A DNA stretch of 64,000 nt from Poecilobothrus nobilitatus (GCA_947095535.1 OX352772.1:149729053-149793052); one strand, 5' to 3'; positions 1-11,079 are shown, numbered from the stretch's first letter. Numbers and translations are program-made. Notes: a model not told the origin generated them from the sequence alone.

Positions 1-1119
1 CGAATGCTGTTAAGCTTCCTTTAAACTTTTGGTGAAAAAGCGAATTTATATAGATTAAAAATAAGATTGGGCCCAATACAGATCCTTGTGGTACCCCAAA
101 TTTATATTTTTAAAGCTACTGTAACTATTGCCTACTTTTACACATTGTAATCTGTCACTTAAATATGACATAAACCAATTAAACATAAAACCACGAAACC
201 CTATAGCAGACAACTTCCGCAAAAGAATGGAGTGATCTACCATATCGAACGCCTTTGTAACATCGACGAAATTACCCGCACAAATTTTTTTATTATCTAA
301 ACCCTTATTAATATCTGAGCAGAATGCCAAAAGGGCGTGTTCGGTAGAACTACCATTCCTAAACCCAAATTGTTTATTGCTAAAAAAATTTAATCTATTT
401 AAGTAGATTAAGACTCCATGCTTAATAGCTTTTTCAAAGATTTCTGATATTATTGATAACAAAGAAATGGGTCTATAATTATTAGCGTCAGTTAGAATAC
501 CCTTTTTGAAAAGCGGTATTACAACAGCAGATTTTAATTGACTAGGAAAAACGCCACACAATACTCTAAAATTGAAAATGTAGGTTAAAACATCGACAAC
601 ATTAAACGCAATACATTTAAAAAGTTTGTTTGAAATTCCATCAAAACCAGCAGAATTTGAATTATCCAGTAACTATATAATATTCAGAAGCTCATGCGAA
701 GTGATACTGTCATAAAAGAAACTACCACACAAATTAACTTCATCGGCAATACTATCGTGACTATTATCAAAGCCAGAGGATAACTCAATTGCCGTAGAGG
801 AGAAATGATTACTAAACTCACGAGCAATTAAAGTTTCATCCGAAATAAGTTGTCCATTTTTATTTAGTTGAATTCTTTTAATACTATCCTGTGGTTTATT
901 TAACAAACTATTTAACAGTCGCCATTCACTTTTTAAATCACCCTTACATTTAACGAATTCCGAACGATAAAATTCATCTCGACATTTCGATATATCATTT
1001 TTAACGGATTTACATAACCTATTATAACGCACCTTCAACCTAAAATTATTTCTCTGTTTGTACAACATAATTCTTAATTTGTTTTTCAACCTAATTTTCC
1101 TTAGAAAGTTATCATTCAT
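1..1119 (-). pseudogene. Reverse transcriptase of CR1-group element (partial, broken)
   Basis: This is the N-terminal half of a non-LTR reverse transcriptase, which would copy element RNA at the nicked target. Visible motifs are VIPLFKKG, NYRPISLL, the motif A block FVDVTKAFDMVDHS (Asp of the active site) and SYLSDRLQ. The region N-terminal to these (673-1119) is the usual EN-RT linker with basic residues. An in-frame TAG lies at 673-675, and the frame shifts near 100 just as the VPQGS block starts. The YADD motif is outside the window. It is the same broad family as the element at 13.57-16.62 kb but a different lineage. Identification as CR1/L2-like rests on the DVTKAFDMVDHS block. Confidence 0.85.
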
Positions 1120-1127
1120 CCACTGTT

Positions 1128-2090
1128 TTAGTTTTGTATTTTTATTTCTATTCTAATTTCAGAAGTACTTAACACAATATACTTTTTTAATTTTATAATA
1201 AAATTACTATACGCAACACAAACATCTACCTCATCATACACATCTTCCCAAAATTCAAATCTTAGCAAGTTATTTAATTTATTATAATTAACTACCTTCG
1301 TGACTGAAAATTCATTAGACTTTCTATTTTTTTCAACATTAACATTTTTTATTAGCAATCCTGTCATCGAATGATCTGTAATATTAAAATTGAATAAACC
1401 TTTTTCACAAAAATTTAATGGAATAGTAGCTAAACGAACATGGACGTGATTTAAACACGTTCCAGAAGATTGTATAGTCGGTTCATTTATAATTGAAGCC
1501 AAACCATTCTCAGCTAGTATTGTCAAATAAGAATCAACACACTCACTATTATTCAAAATATTTAAATTCATATCTCCTAACACAATTAAATTAGTAGCAG
1601 TTTGATCTCTCAAAAATTTTGAAAATTCATCAAGAAACAAATTGATTGTGTAACTATGCAGCCTATACACACAAATAAAAGTAAAAGGCACGCCGTTAAT
1701 GGTACAATTTATTTTAATAACATCAGCCGAAGTGAAATTTCAATAAAATACATCACACACATAATTATCTTTAACAAACACACCAACGCCACCAGCACAA
1801 TACGATTCATTAGTGTTAGCAAAAAATTTGAAATTCGGTATGTTGTAATTACTTATCTCATTATTGAAAATCCAAAGCTCGGAAACAAAAATTAAATCCG
1901 GAATATTTCTAAAGACTTCTACGTGGGCCACAAGCGAATCAAAATTCTGCCTCAAACTTCTAACATTTTGATGAACTAAAAATAAAGAACTATTAAGATT
2001 TGTAAATTCAAAAACACTATCACAGTTATTATATTCAGGATCAATGTTTGGATAATCAATAAATAAATCAAATTTCAAATTAACAGTCAT
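1128..2090 (-). pseudogene. APE-type endonuclease domain of CR1-group element
   Basis: This is the N-terminal endonuclease of ORF2, which nicks the target DNA. The visible order is HQNVRSL (Asn motif), DLIFVSELW (catalytic Glu motif), GGVGVF, then VLGDMNLNIL (Asp/Asn motif) and NITDHS (Asp-His motif). These are the five conserved blocks of apurinic-like endonucleases. A single in-frame TGA at 1740-1742 interrupts an otherwise continuous frame, and the frame changes again near 1120 before the RT linker. ORF1 lies about 120 bp upstream. Confidence 0.85.
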
Positions 2091-2216
2091 TAAACATAGA
2101 AAGAAAAAAAATAAAAATACTACAAAAGATTTAAATCATCAAAAGACCTAATAATGAATGTCCTATCATTGTCCTGTTTTTTCATTAAAATATTATTATT
2201 TCTGAACCACAAATAT

Positions 2217-2660
2217 TTATAGCATTTCTCCTCCTTCGCTTTCTTTGCCGCCATGAACAAAGCTAGTGAAACCATCATTTATGTAAATTTTTGCTTTATC
2301 AACATCTCTAAATAAACCAGTATCAAGATTTTTGAAATTTTTTTCCTTCGACTTCATTCTATCTTGCTTGACATCGTTTGAAGAAAGACGAACACACAAA
2401 GTATTTTTCACCTCACTATTTGGCCCTTTTTTTACATTTTTTACGTAGCAATTGGTAATATGCCTTTCATTCATATTAATTTTTAAACCTTTATTAAAAA
2501 TTTGATTTACAACTTTTATGGCATTACCTTTGTTTACGTTTTTAACTCCACATATTTCTATTTCATTTGTTTTTTCTTTCTGCACAAGCCAGCTGATTTT
2601 AATTTCTAATCTGCAAACTTTAGTTTTTAACAATCTATTTTCTTCTTTTAGTTCAGACAT
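2217..2660 (-). CDS. ORF1 protein of CR1-group element
   Basis: An open frame of about 147 codons starts at an ATG ending at 2660. The N-terminus is a heptad-like stretch (SELKEENRLLKTKVCRLEIK), predicted coiled coil. It is followed by EIEICGVKN and a downstream basic region matching the layout of the RRM-like nucleic-acid-binding part of non-LTR ORF1 proteins. In the family this protein coats element RNA. It is shorter than typical ORF1s, and the upstream sequence is already Polinton DNA, so the N-terminus may be truncated. No stop interrupts it. Confidence 0.65.
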   Translation of the reverse strand: MSELKEENRLLKTKVCRLEIKISWLVQKEKTNEIEICGVKNVNKGNAIKVVNQIFNKGLKINMNERHITNCYVKNVKKGPNSEVKNTLCVRLSSNDVKQDRMKSKEKNFKNLDTGLFRDVDKAKIYINDGFTSFVHGGKESEGGEML

Positions 2661-2826
2661 AGCTGCAAGACACTCACAATATATATATTGTATCATATAC
2701 TGTAATATATATACTGTAAGCATACTCCCATACATGCATAACGTGAATTTTTTGTTTAATGTTGAAGTGAACTTTTTTAGTTTTGTTATTTAAATTCATA
2801 TCGTGCAAGTATGAAAATTGAAAATC

Positions 2827-3109
2827 TTAATCTAACATGTTTTCCTTTAAAAGATACATATATACATTATAGCAATTTTTAACAGCACATCCGAAATTGT
2901 TGTTTGATAAGTGTATAGGAAAATTTGATTTAAAGTTATCAATCTTTTGTAATGACGGCAAGTTTCTGCTTAGATCTACTATTTTAACACTGTCAATGTA
3001 CTTTTGAAGAAAAAGTTTTTTTTGTTCTCCTTTAACATAATTTTTTAGGAAATATTGCTTTTCATTTTTGTAAGAATTGTAGGTCAACTATTAGAACTTG
3101 TTTAACCAT
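2827..3109 (-). pseudogene. Polinton P1 minus-strand conserved protein, internally deleted (copy 1)
   Basis: Only the ends of the gene remain. The first codons (start at 3109) and EKQYFLK fuse directly to NYVKGEQKKLFLQKYID and the C-terminal CAVKNCYNVYMYL. The middle third present in the copy at 9.2-9.7 kb is gone. The protein is homologous to the minus-strand gene at 41350-41853 in the other Polinton family, so it is a genuine Polinton gene and not a chance frame. Its function is unknown. It is divergently transcribed from the ATPase about 120 bp away. Confidence 0.7.
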
Positions 3110-3185
3110 GTCGAAGGTTTATGGAAGAATATTCCATAGAATAACTAAATTACATTTATATTAACTTTGGGAACAGAGCTTTTCG

Positions 3186-3193
3186 TATAAATA
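3186..3193 (+). promoter_or_regulatory. TATA box of Polinton ATPase gene (copy 1)
   Basis: TATAAATA lies 36 bp upstream of the ATPase ATG. The box and its flanks (cgtataaatatagg) are kept at the same spacing in the copies at 13440 and 22299. The short interval shared with the divergent minus-strand gene suggests a bidirectional promoter. The role is inferred from position and motif only. Confidence 0.55.
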
Positions 3194-3228
3194 TAGGTTA
3201 ACAGAGTTAGTTTTTAACTAATACAACT

Positions 3229-3888
3229 ATGCTGTTTCACCCGTTTACTATGATAGTGGCTGGTCCATCATGCTGTGGTAAAACAACTTTTATTCATAAT
3301 TTAATAAAATATAAAAAAAAAAATATACAACCACATATTAATAGAATAATTTGGTGTTCTCCAGAAAAAAATGCCGTTCCAAAATATGTCAAAGATATGG
3401 AATATAGTAACACTATTCCAGATTTTAATGATAGTCAAAAATCTTTGTTAATTATTATCGATGATATGATGTTAAATTCTTATGAATTATTTACTAGAGG
3501 ATCACATCATAGAAATTTATTTGTAATATTTGTAACACAAAATGTTTTTCACCAAGGTAAATTTTCAAGAGATATTTCACTTAACTGTAAATATTTAGTA
3601 CATTTCAAAAATCCAAGAGATAAATCGCAGATATTACCTCTAGCTCGCCAAATATATCCGAATCAAATTAAAGCATTTGAAAAAGTATATAATGATGTGA
3701 CGTCAGTCCCATATGGCTATATATTAATAGATCTTACTCAAGAAGTTAATGATATATTTCGATTAAGAAGTGATATATTTGGAAAAGGTTTGTGTTATTG
3801 TACGAGACATCAATTAGAACTATTTGGGGAGGAATATGAAACGTTTGAAGACCAATCGACATATATTGCACCTATTAAAAATCTCTAA
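3229..3888 (+). CDS. Polinton packaging ATPase, FtsK/HerA A32-like (copy 1)
   Basis: This 219-codon uninterrupted frame encodes a genome-packaging ATPase of the Polinton/Maverick (A32-like) family, which pumps DNA into the capsid. Walker A is GPSCCGKTT near residues 12-20. Walker B is LLIIIDDMM near residues 77-85. A family-typical block follows with SHHRNLFVIFVTQN, RDISLN and FKNPRDKSQI. The start ATG follows a TATA box by 36 bp. Relative to the copy in unit 2 it lacks 15 bp (five residues) just after Walker B, a deletion shared with unit 3. The 3' end overlaps the next gene by about 53 bp. It looks intact, but the surrounding Polinton is fragmentary, so it is probably a relic. Confidence 0.88.
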   Translation: MLFHPFTMIVAGPSCCGKTTFIHNLIKYKKKNIQPHINRIIWCSPEKNAVPKYVKDMEYSNTIPDFNDSQKSLLIIIDDMMLNSYELFTRGSHHRNLFVIFVTQNVFHQGKFSRDISLNCKYLVHFKNPRDKSQILPLARQIYPNQIKAFEKVYNDVTSVPYGYILIDLTQEVNDIFRLRSDIFGKGLCYCTRHQLELFGEEYETFEDQSTYIAPIKNL

Positions 3889-4122
3889 ACCAAAATTCCA
3901 GAAAGTAATTATAAAACACTGTGACCCTGAAGTAATAAAAACATTTTGCGAAATCCCTTTAAATATTTTAAAAGGTAATTGTAATCTGAGTAAAAAAACA
4001 ACAACCCAATTACAAAAGTATAAAAAAGAATTAAGATCACTTATTTGCCGGAAAAATCTTTAAATAGCAAAAGAAAAATCATTATTCAACGTGGTGGATT
4101 TTTACCTACACTTCTAGAATAG
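3836..4122 (+). pseudogene. Small basic Polinton protein with C-terminal QRGGFLP (copy 1)
   Basis: This short Lys-rich protein overlaps the ATPase end in another frame. It carries KHCDPEVIKTFCEI, LNILKGN and, after a frameshift near 4057, RKIIIQRGGFLPTLL. The same architecture (small, basic, ending in a GGFL hydrophobic tail) recurs beside packaging ATPases in insect Polintons. The precise role is not established and a minor virion or scaffold role is only a guess. The intact version is at 22940-23227. Here a one-base change in the A-run splits the frame. Confidence 0.7.
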
Positions 4123-4803
4123 GAAATATCCTAAATAGAAATTGGTAATATTTCCACGAATTTTAATTTTAATAATTTATCAGCTTCTACTTCAGTTTTT
4201 CCCGCTAATGGAAGTCTTGACAAACCATCGGCATGTGTCATTTTTGACATTTTCTTATGCTCAATCGTATAATCATATTTACTACAAAAATAGACCAGTG
4301 ATGAATCCTCAAAGCTGCTACAGAAGGAGCTTTTCTTTTATCATTAAAAATTTCGCGAAGTGGCAAATGATCACTAAACATTTTTAATTTTCTGTCAATA
4401 ATTATGAAATTCTCTCTTAATATTTATGAAATTTTTTAACCAAATACACTATTGCCAATGCCTCCCTATGTAGTTGTGGATAATTATGTTCTGTTTTATT
4501 TAATATGCATGATGTAAATAAAACAGGACGATCGAAATCATCAATTATGTGGCATAGTATTGTAGCAACTCCATATGGACTAGCAATCACAAACATCAAA
4601 TGAACTATTTCTTTTTCAGGATCATAATGAGATAAGATCTGATTTTGTAAAGTCAAATTTTTTGTATTAAAAAACGAGTTTTCATTTTTCTCAAGCCAAT
4701 GAAATTTAACATCCTTTTCCGTTAAATCATATAAATCTTTTAATTGGGTTGGGGAATTTATGTCGATTTTCGAAATATCGACTTGCAAAATATCGACTCC
4801 CAA
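4123..4803 (-). pseudogene. Gypsy RNase H remnant (unit 1)
   Basis: This encodes the RT-connection and RNase H part of gypsy Pol. ASPYGVATIL is the first RNase H strand (the expected DASPYG has lost its Asp). RPVLFTSCILNKTEHNYPQLHREALAIVYLVKKFHKY is the classic gypsy block, and further downstream, after frameshifts, the MTHADGLSRLPL end of the domain is readable near 4200-4250. A non-homologous stretch replaces the residues before the first RNase H strand. The copy in unit 2 reads normally up to LVLNCDASPYG there. The fragment is dead. Confidence 0.8.
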
Positions 4804-4852
4804 AATGTCGATTTCAAAATGTCGATTTCACAAAATGTCGATTCCCGTATAT
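4757..4852. repeat. TCGA-centred minisatellite in gypsy remnant (unit 1)
   Basis: About six degenerate copies of a 14-19 bp motif of the form aaaatRtcgaYttc stand head to tail. The same block is found at 18026-18112 and 23866-23948 in the other units, with small differences in the bases between tcga cores. Confidence 0.75.
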
Positions 4853-5252
4853 TACATAGAGCATATGAATGATATTACATTAGGGCTTAACAAAATAAGA
4901 GTACAATTTTCTTTAATTACAATTTCAGAACACAATCTTATAAATTTTAAAATATTATTTTTAAATAAATTTTTAAATGTTAATTTTCTGAACACAATCT
5001 GATAAATTATGTTTTTCTCTAAGTTATTCTCTAAGAAAGTTCTCTGGAATCAATTTCAAATTCAATTAATTTTTTTTTTCAACTAAAATGTTTTTATATA
5101 AAGATGATATATTATTTATAACTTTTCGATTATGAATATACATTGGCATTAAAAACCCTAAGTCTAATTTTGTGACAATAATATCTCTTAAATTATTAAC
5201 ATTTTTCTCAGCATATGTATTTCTATTATTACTAAAATTTTTATTGTATTTT

Positions 5253-6887
5253 TATACCCGTACGATAGAATGAGGTATAATAAAATTACTCCTCCGTTTG
5301 TAACACCTCAAAATAAGCGAGCTAGATATACCTTCAATGGTATGGATCGGATCAGAAAAAAATTCTAAGTCGATTGAGCCATGTCCGTCCGTCCGTCAGC
5401 ACGCTAACTCAAAAACTAAGAAAGCTAGAAACTTGAAATTTACAGAAAATATTCTAGAAGCAATTTGTAGGTTCCCTATTTTTTTTGGTTAAGTTCCGAC
5501 CAAAACTTCGGGTAACTCTCGAACACCTAACTTTTAGATCCCTACATTTTTTTTTGAAATAGAGCTATGCAATTTTAATTGCTGATAGATGTCACAAAAA
5601 TATTAATTTAATTTTTGGTAACTTTTTTTTGTAGCCCCACCCGTTACAGAGCAACAGCTCCCCAAAAGTTTATAAAAGCTCTATATTTAAATTGTCATAG
5701 CACAAGTTGTATAAGGTATATCTTCATTTTGAAAACGGCAAACGATTACTGCTTTTATTAGCTTTAAAAGTATGTATACAATAAATATATAGTTGTGGCA
5801 TACGGTGTCTTAACTTACCGTTATGCGAAACTAAAATTTTGCAAAATCCTTTGACCCTTCCATCTTCTAAACGGTTTAAGTTGGAAACTTGAAATTTTGA
5901 TAGCAGTTAAATCTTTGAAAATAAGTATGAGTCATTTCAGATATTTTTTTTGTATCACCTTCCGTTTAGGAGCTGTAAGGGGTCAAAAACTGAAAATTTC
6001 CTATTTTTAAACACCTGTAACTTGAACACCTGTTAAAATTTTTTTGAAGTAATACACAAAAATTAAAGCTTCAACATTATACTCTTATTTCTGTTAACAA
6101 CTTTTTTTAATAATATAGAATTACTTTATAATTGACGAAAGTGTTACTTGATTTTTTCAAATTTTCTAACAAATTTCTTTGACGACATTTTTTCATTTTG
6201 TTTTACTCGATAATTTGAAATTGTTGAGGATATAATGCGTAGTACAAAAAAATGTAAATAAATAAACAACATAACGATTGCTTGAAGAATTTTTATTTAT
6301 ATGATATTGCTATACATACATACTTATATAATATCATGTTTATTTACATATCGTATATGTCACTCATGAATGAATGATAAGATTATAGATGTATATTATA
6401 TAGCGCCGTATTTACATACATATATGTTTTTTATTGTACTTATAAGAAATTATTCTATGAATGGAAATATTTTTAAAGAAATATTGCAATGTATGGCGAT
6501 ATACTTATAACAATATAAATATACTATGTACGCATTAATATAATATAATATTTAAAATTATATTTACTATTTTGTACTTAGTAAATTTAATATACATTTA
6601 CCGCTTAGTATTAAATGGTACTATAGAATATTTGAAAAAGTTTTGGATGGATAATCGTTATGTGGAAGGTTAAATTCTGCTTTTGAAGAATGTATAAACA
6701 TATATATAGTTTGAATATACATATGTACAACCCATAGTTCTAGAAATTATAAAATTCACCCAAATTATTTTAAAATACTAAAATATTAAAAAAATAATAT
6801 TGTAAGCAGAGTGACAGCCTGTGAGGATACTAACGGTTCGTACGGGTATCTAAAAGTTGACAAAGGCAACTGTATTCTTCCTCGTTT
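5253..6887 (+). mobile_element. Helentron-associated element (HINE/DINE-1-like), copy in unit 1
   Basis: The element starts with tatacccgtacgat and ends with cgtacgggtatc, a small stem (AGTTG/CAACT, 6855-6871) and a T-rich tail ending ctcgttt. This is the end structure of fly DINE-1/Helentron-associated elements. The first 150 bp contain the diagnostic agccatgtccgtccgtccgt type of short repeat (5370-5397). It is inserted inside the gypsy gag-pol remnant, and unit 2 shows the uninterrupted site near 18510. A near copy lies at 24176-25780 in a different site. It has no coding capacity and is non-autonomous. Confidence 0.8.
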
Positions 6888-7605
6888 ATTCGTAAAATTT
6901 TTATTATTTTTTTTATTACAATATTTAGCTATATGACCAAAATTTTTACAAAAGAAACAATGTACAGATTTCAAAGTTTTACCTCTATTTTTGTTAGTTT
7001 GTTCACCATGTGGTTTTATTTCATAAATTGATTGATTTGGTGAGTTAAATGCAAACACTGGTAATGAGTTCCGATTCTTTTTTTTAGTTAACAACATTTT
7101 CTTCTTTAAGAACTTCTTGGACCATTTCATCGAAATTTTTAAATTTGTCTTTGTTGATTAATTTATTTCTGATATGGTCATTTAGATTTTAGAATACCCA
7201 TTATTAATTTATCCCTTAATACCGTATCTCTAAATGCTAAATCATAATCACATGTTTCCACCAAATCTCGAATTTCCAAAACGTAATCAGTTCTTCTGAA
7301 AGTTGTTTGCGAGATAAAAATTTATACCTTTCAGCAGTGACATTTCTTTTCGGTTCAAAATGCTGCTTTAATTCTTTTATTAATTCTTCATATTTTTTAC
7401 TTTCCACTTCCTTAGGTGCATATACATAATTTCACCATAATTTCTTATAAGACAGCACCACCGAAACCAATAAAAAATGATATTTTATCTTCCTCACTCG
7501 AATTTTGTTTAATTTTAACAAGTGTTCCAATCGTTTTAAATAATGAATAAAATTGCCACTAAGGTTGAAATGTTTTATACTTTCTATAAATGGTCTTTCC
7601 ATCAT
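6888..7605 (-). pseudogene. Gypsy gag with CCHC nucleocapsid knuckle (unit 1)
   Basis: The gag begins at an ATG ending at 7605. The capsid-like region in broken frames includes FIGFGGAVLYEIMVKL-type and ELIKELKQHFEPKRN blocks (read cleanly in units 2 and 3). It ends in a zinc knuckle CFFCKNFGHIAKYC near 6915-6965, which binds element RNA. Frameshifts and small insertions (for example around 7190 and 7290) disrupt it. It is a short insect Mag-type Gag. Confidence 0.75.
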
Positions 7606-7666
7606 GTTATTTTCATTTGTTTTAATACTATATATTATTTATAGTTTATGTATTTATATTTGTTCA

Positions 7667-7677
7667 CCTCGTCGCCA
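7667..7677 (-). promoter_or_regulatory. Probable primer-binding site of gypsy element (unit 1)
   Basis: Minus-strand TGGCGACGAGG stands about 60 bp upstream of the gag ATG and starts with TGG, as expected for pairing with a tRNA 3' CCA. It is conserved in units 2 (19278-19288) and 3 (29679-29689). The LTR would end just to its right, but its limits are not clear. Confidence 0.6.
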
Positions 7678-7683
7678 ATAATA

Positions 7684-9060
7684 TGTATTGAAAGCAAGAG
7701 TTGGACTTCAACTAAAAATATTAAAATATAATCTTTACAACCTTATACTTATAAACATTTTATTATTATGTCAAACTAACAGTAATTTTATACCCTAATG
7801 AGAGAAGTAGACATATGTATAGAAATACAATGTAACAACTATATGAAGAATAACAATATAAAATTTAGCAGATTTAGATACATAAATGTTGTGCCATGCG
7901 GAAAAATCATGCCATATCACAACAATTGCACGACCTACATTTTGATTGATGGGTTAATTATAGGTCAGTCTTGGTTAGTAGGTCAAAAACTTGTTTTGAT
8001 TGTTTTGGTTTTGGTTGCAATATAGGTGATAAGTGTGGGTTGATAACTTATAAGTTCCAAGTGGTTATATTGTAGGAAGTGAAGGTTGTTGGTTTAGGAT
8101 AAGTTTAGGATAATTAAGTTTTTTCAAAAAATTTATTGGTACTGTGTAATAGGATATCATACAAATAGTAAGAAAATAAATTTTTTTTTAAGTCAAATCA
8201 ATTTTTGTTTATTTTTTCTTCGCATGCCTAATAAAATTAATGTATGTAGGTAAAAATAGATATAAAAGAATCGAAAAAAACTTGATTTTATTATTGCACA
8301 AAAATATTCATAGATACTTTTGAATATCAAGATGAACAATAATAAAATAAAAACGAAAACGTAAACGTAAACAAGAAGTACAATGTGTATTTCATTTTTA
8401 GTTTTGTTTTATTAAAAGAAGATTAATTATTAAAAGTTGTTATTATAGTTTTAAAGTTGCAAAAATAAAAATAAGAAAAATATGTTATTTTTAGAATATG
8501 TGTTGTTTCACATTGTACTATATTTTGTTGTAAATTGTTGTAATACCTTGAACAATTAAGACTTATGTGTAATAAGTATGTACACATGTACTTTAAAAAT
8601 ATTTTGCAGTCTTTTAATTTCTGTTTACCTGTTGTAAAATAAATTGTAAAAACTAGTTTGACTCTTTCAAACAATTTAAAAACTTATGAATGCAAATGCT
8701 AAAAATAAAAAAAATTATGGAATTATACGTGCGTCTGTTATGTAAGATTTCTAAGATTCTGTTATGTAAGATTTTCTATTCTATAAGAACATTGAGAAAA
8801 TAACCGGAAATCTTTCATTTACTTTATAGTTGATATTACACTTCGTTTTATGTTGTAAGGTAGGAACAAAGATAAGTTAATTGCTTTTGGTATTTATAGT
8901 AAACACAAAAATAAAAACAGATTAAGTTATATGTTTATTTTTATTTATTTGAAAAAACTTTTACAATTTGGGGATGATCAGATGTTAAAATTGCAGAAAT
9001 AGTGAGACCAACTTTTTCTATACGTCTTTGAAATATATATATATTGTATCACGTGCGTCT
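7684..9060. other. Non-coding spacer of compound unit (probable gypsy LTR plus flanking repeat)
   Basis: No gene is seen. The part next to the primer-binding site should be LTR, but no TG..CA-bounded repeat could be delimited. A 24-bp direct duplication (tctgttatgtaagattt) lies at about 8736-8777. The same spacer occurs at 19295-19690 plus 20988-21570 in unit 2, and its first 120 bp occur in unit 3 (29695-29812). Confidence 0.6.
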
Positions 9061-9200
9061 TCTTCCCAATGACCTTTCCGCGCTGATCAGTAAGCATACT
9101 CCCATACATGCATAACGTGAATTTTTTGTTTAATGTTGAAGTGAACTTTTTTAGTTTTGTTATTTAAATTCATATCGTGCAAGTATGAAAATTGAAAATC

Positions 9201-9692
9201 TTAATCTAACATATTTTCCTTTAAAAGATACATATATACATTATAGCAATTTTTAACAGCACATCTGAAATTGTTGTTTGATAAGTGTATAGGAAAATTT
9301 GATTTAAAGTTATCAATCTTTTGTAATGACGGCAAGTTTCTGCTTAGATCTACTATTTTAACACTGTCAATGTACTTGTGAAGAAAAAGTTTTTTTTGTT
9401 CTTATTTAACATAATTTTTTTCAGCTGACTCTAAATAGTGTTTTAATATACATTTTACATCTAAATATTCAACTAACCCGTTATTCCGTTTAAGTTCATT
9501 AATTTTATTTTCGCAATACTGGTTATTGTATTTCACATCCTGACTAAGTTCTTCTGCGGCATACGGTGCTTTAAAAAAATACAAAGTTGGAATTAAACTT
9601 CCTTTTTCAAGTATGGCTAACTCTTTTAGGAAATATTGCTTTTCTTTTCCTTGTAAAAGTTGTAGGTCAACTATTAGAACTTGTTTAGCCAT
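9201..9692 (-). pseudogene. Polinton P1 minus-strand conserved protein (copy 2, nearly full length)
   Basis: This is the best-preserved P1 version. The start ATG ends at 9692 (MAKQVLIVDLQ), then FLKELAI, SLIPTLYFF, APYAAEEL, a central NNQYCENKIN region, NYVK, and the C-terminal CAVKNCYNVYMYL. One in-frame stop near 9402 separates the two halves. A hydrophobic strand ending in an Asp (VLIVDLQ) followed by a Lys-Glu-Leu segment recalls nuclease or RNase H-like folds, but this is a guess. The same family exists in P2 at 41350-41853. It should be called an uncharacterised Polinton protein. Confidence 0.7.
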
Positions 9693-9904
9693 GTCGAAGG
9701 TTTATGGAAGAATATTCCATAGAATAACTAAACAATATATATATATATTGTATCATGTGAGTCTTCTTCCTAATGACCTTTCCGTGCTGATCTGTAAACA
9801 TTCTCCAATATATGCATAACGTGAATTTTTTGTTTAATGTTGAAGTGAACTTTTTTAGTTTTGTTATTTAAATTCATATCGTGCAAGTATGAAAATTGAA
9901 AATC

Positions 9905-10139
9905 TTAATCTAACATGTTTTCCTTTAAAAGATACATATATACATTATAGCAATTTTTAACAGCATATCTGAAATTGTTGTTGGATAAGTGTATAAGAAA
10001 ATTTGATTTATAGTTATCAATCTTTTGTAATGACGGCAAGTTTCTGCTTAGATCTACTGTTTTAACACTGTCAATGTACTTTTGAAGAAAAAGTTTTTTT
10101 TGTTCTCCTTTAACATAATTTTTTTCAGCTGACTCTAAA
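9905..10139 (-). pseudogene. Polinton P1 minus-strand protein, C-terminal half (copy 3, split by Helitron)
   Basis: This is the C-terminal half (ESAEKNYVKGEQKKLFL to MLLKENMLD type end) of a further copy. It follows a partial tandem duplication of the leader region (9730-9880 repeats 9048-9190). Its N-terminal half continues at 13107-13363 on the other side of an inserted Helitron, giving a clean before/after insertion comparison. Confidence 0.75.
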
Positions 10140-10542
10140 TCATAATATTTAATCTGTAAATGACAGACATTTAAAACCATTTTACTCAATGATTTACCAA
10201 CCAACTTTCATTTTTTTCTTTTTAAATGATAAATATTCAGTATAGCCATCTTACAAAATTAATATTTTTCCAAAATTTTCTAATTTTCATTAATAATTTT
10301 CCATTTTTATAAAAAACCCATGTAAAGTGTATACATATGTATCATATAATATGTATAATCTATACCTATAATATACATATTCAAAAACGACGCTCTTTTA
10401 TTCCGTTGAATTTTAAATTTTGTTTTGTTGTTTTTGCTTTTTGTTTTTTTTCTAAAAACATAAAAAAAATTTTAAAATATATTTTGCATAGTGGGAAATA
10501 GAAATTTCACAATAAAATTGAATATAAACGTCAAAACTTCAG

Positions 10543-10640
10543 TGGGGAGTTTGGTGCAGTGGTAGAGTGGCCGCTTCTTAAACTTGAGAAGTGTTTAGTT
10601 CACAAGTTCGATTCTATTCTATTTTTTTTTTTTTTTTTTT
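10543..10640 (+). other. tRNA-like Pol III cassette, repeat unit 1
   Basis: An A-box-like tggtgcagtggtagag starts at 10552, a 7-bp arm (cgcttct/agaagtg) follows, and the B-box-like agttcgattct lies at 10605-10615. A T run at 10622-10640 could act as a Pol III terminator. The acceptor ends do not pair well, so this is tRNA-related (SINE-like) and not a functional tRNA. Confidence 0.6.
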
Positions 10641-11079
10641 ATTTCTAATATTTTATATGAAATAAATTCTTACATATCATAATATTTAATCTGTAAATGA
10701 CAGACATTTAAAACTATTTTACTCAATGATTTACCAACCAACTTTCATTTTTTCTTTTTAAATGATAAATATTCAGTATAGCCATCTTACAAAATTAATA
10801 TTTTTCCAAAATTTTCTAATTTTCATTAATAATTTTCCATTTTTATAAAAAAACCCATGTAAAGTATATACATATGTATCATATAATATGTATAATCTAT
10901 ACCTATAATATACATATTCAAAAACGACGCTCTTTTATTCCGTTGAATTTTAAATTTTGTTTTGTTGTTTTTGCTTTTTGTTTTTTTTCTAAAAACATAA
11001 AAAAAATTTTAAAATATATTTTGGATGGTGGGAAATAGAAATTTCACAATAAAATTGAATATAAACGTCAAAACTTCAG

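Larger units (their letters stand above)
1..2664 (-). mobile_element. CR1-group non-LTR retrotransposon, 3' part beyond window
   Basis: Read on the minus strand, the order is ORF1 (coiled coil plus RNA-binding-like region), APE-type endonuclease, then reverse transcriptase, which is the layout of CR1/L2/Jockey-group elements. The 3' end lies before base 1. The 5' end joins Polinton sequence at a TA-rich tract near 2665-2720, which is present without the retrotransposon at 9048-9062, so the element is probably a 5'-truncated insertion. Several stop codons and frameshifts show it is dead. Confidence 0.85.
4123..7677 (-). mobile_element. Gypsy (Mag-like) LTR retrotransposon remnant, unit 1
   Basis: On the minus strand from right to left this contains a primer-binding-site-like motif, gag with a CCHC knuckle, and RNase H remnants. 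Protease, most RT and integrase are missing. The left end is an abrupt junction with the Polinton small-protein gene at about 4123. A 1.6 kb Helentron-associated element (5253-6887) interrupts it. No complete LTR pair was recognised. Confidence 0.75.
2700..9060. repeat. Compound tandem unit 1 (Polinton P1 fragment + gypsy fragment + spacer)
   Basis: The same succession recurs at 9.06-21.57 kb and 21.57-29.81 kb: gcataacgtgaat leader, minus-strand Polinton gene, ATPase, small basic protein, a fixed junction into minus-strand gypsy RNase H, gag, primer-binding site, and spacer. Because the Polinton/gypsy junction after the small basic protein is identical in all three, the compound existed before it was multiplied. 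Unit borders are approximate. Confidence 0.8.

Noticed and set aside
7798..8674. Short frames in the unit spacer
   Set aside because: They are not conserved in frame between units, have low-complexity composition, and match no domain.
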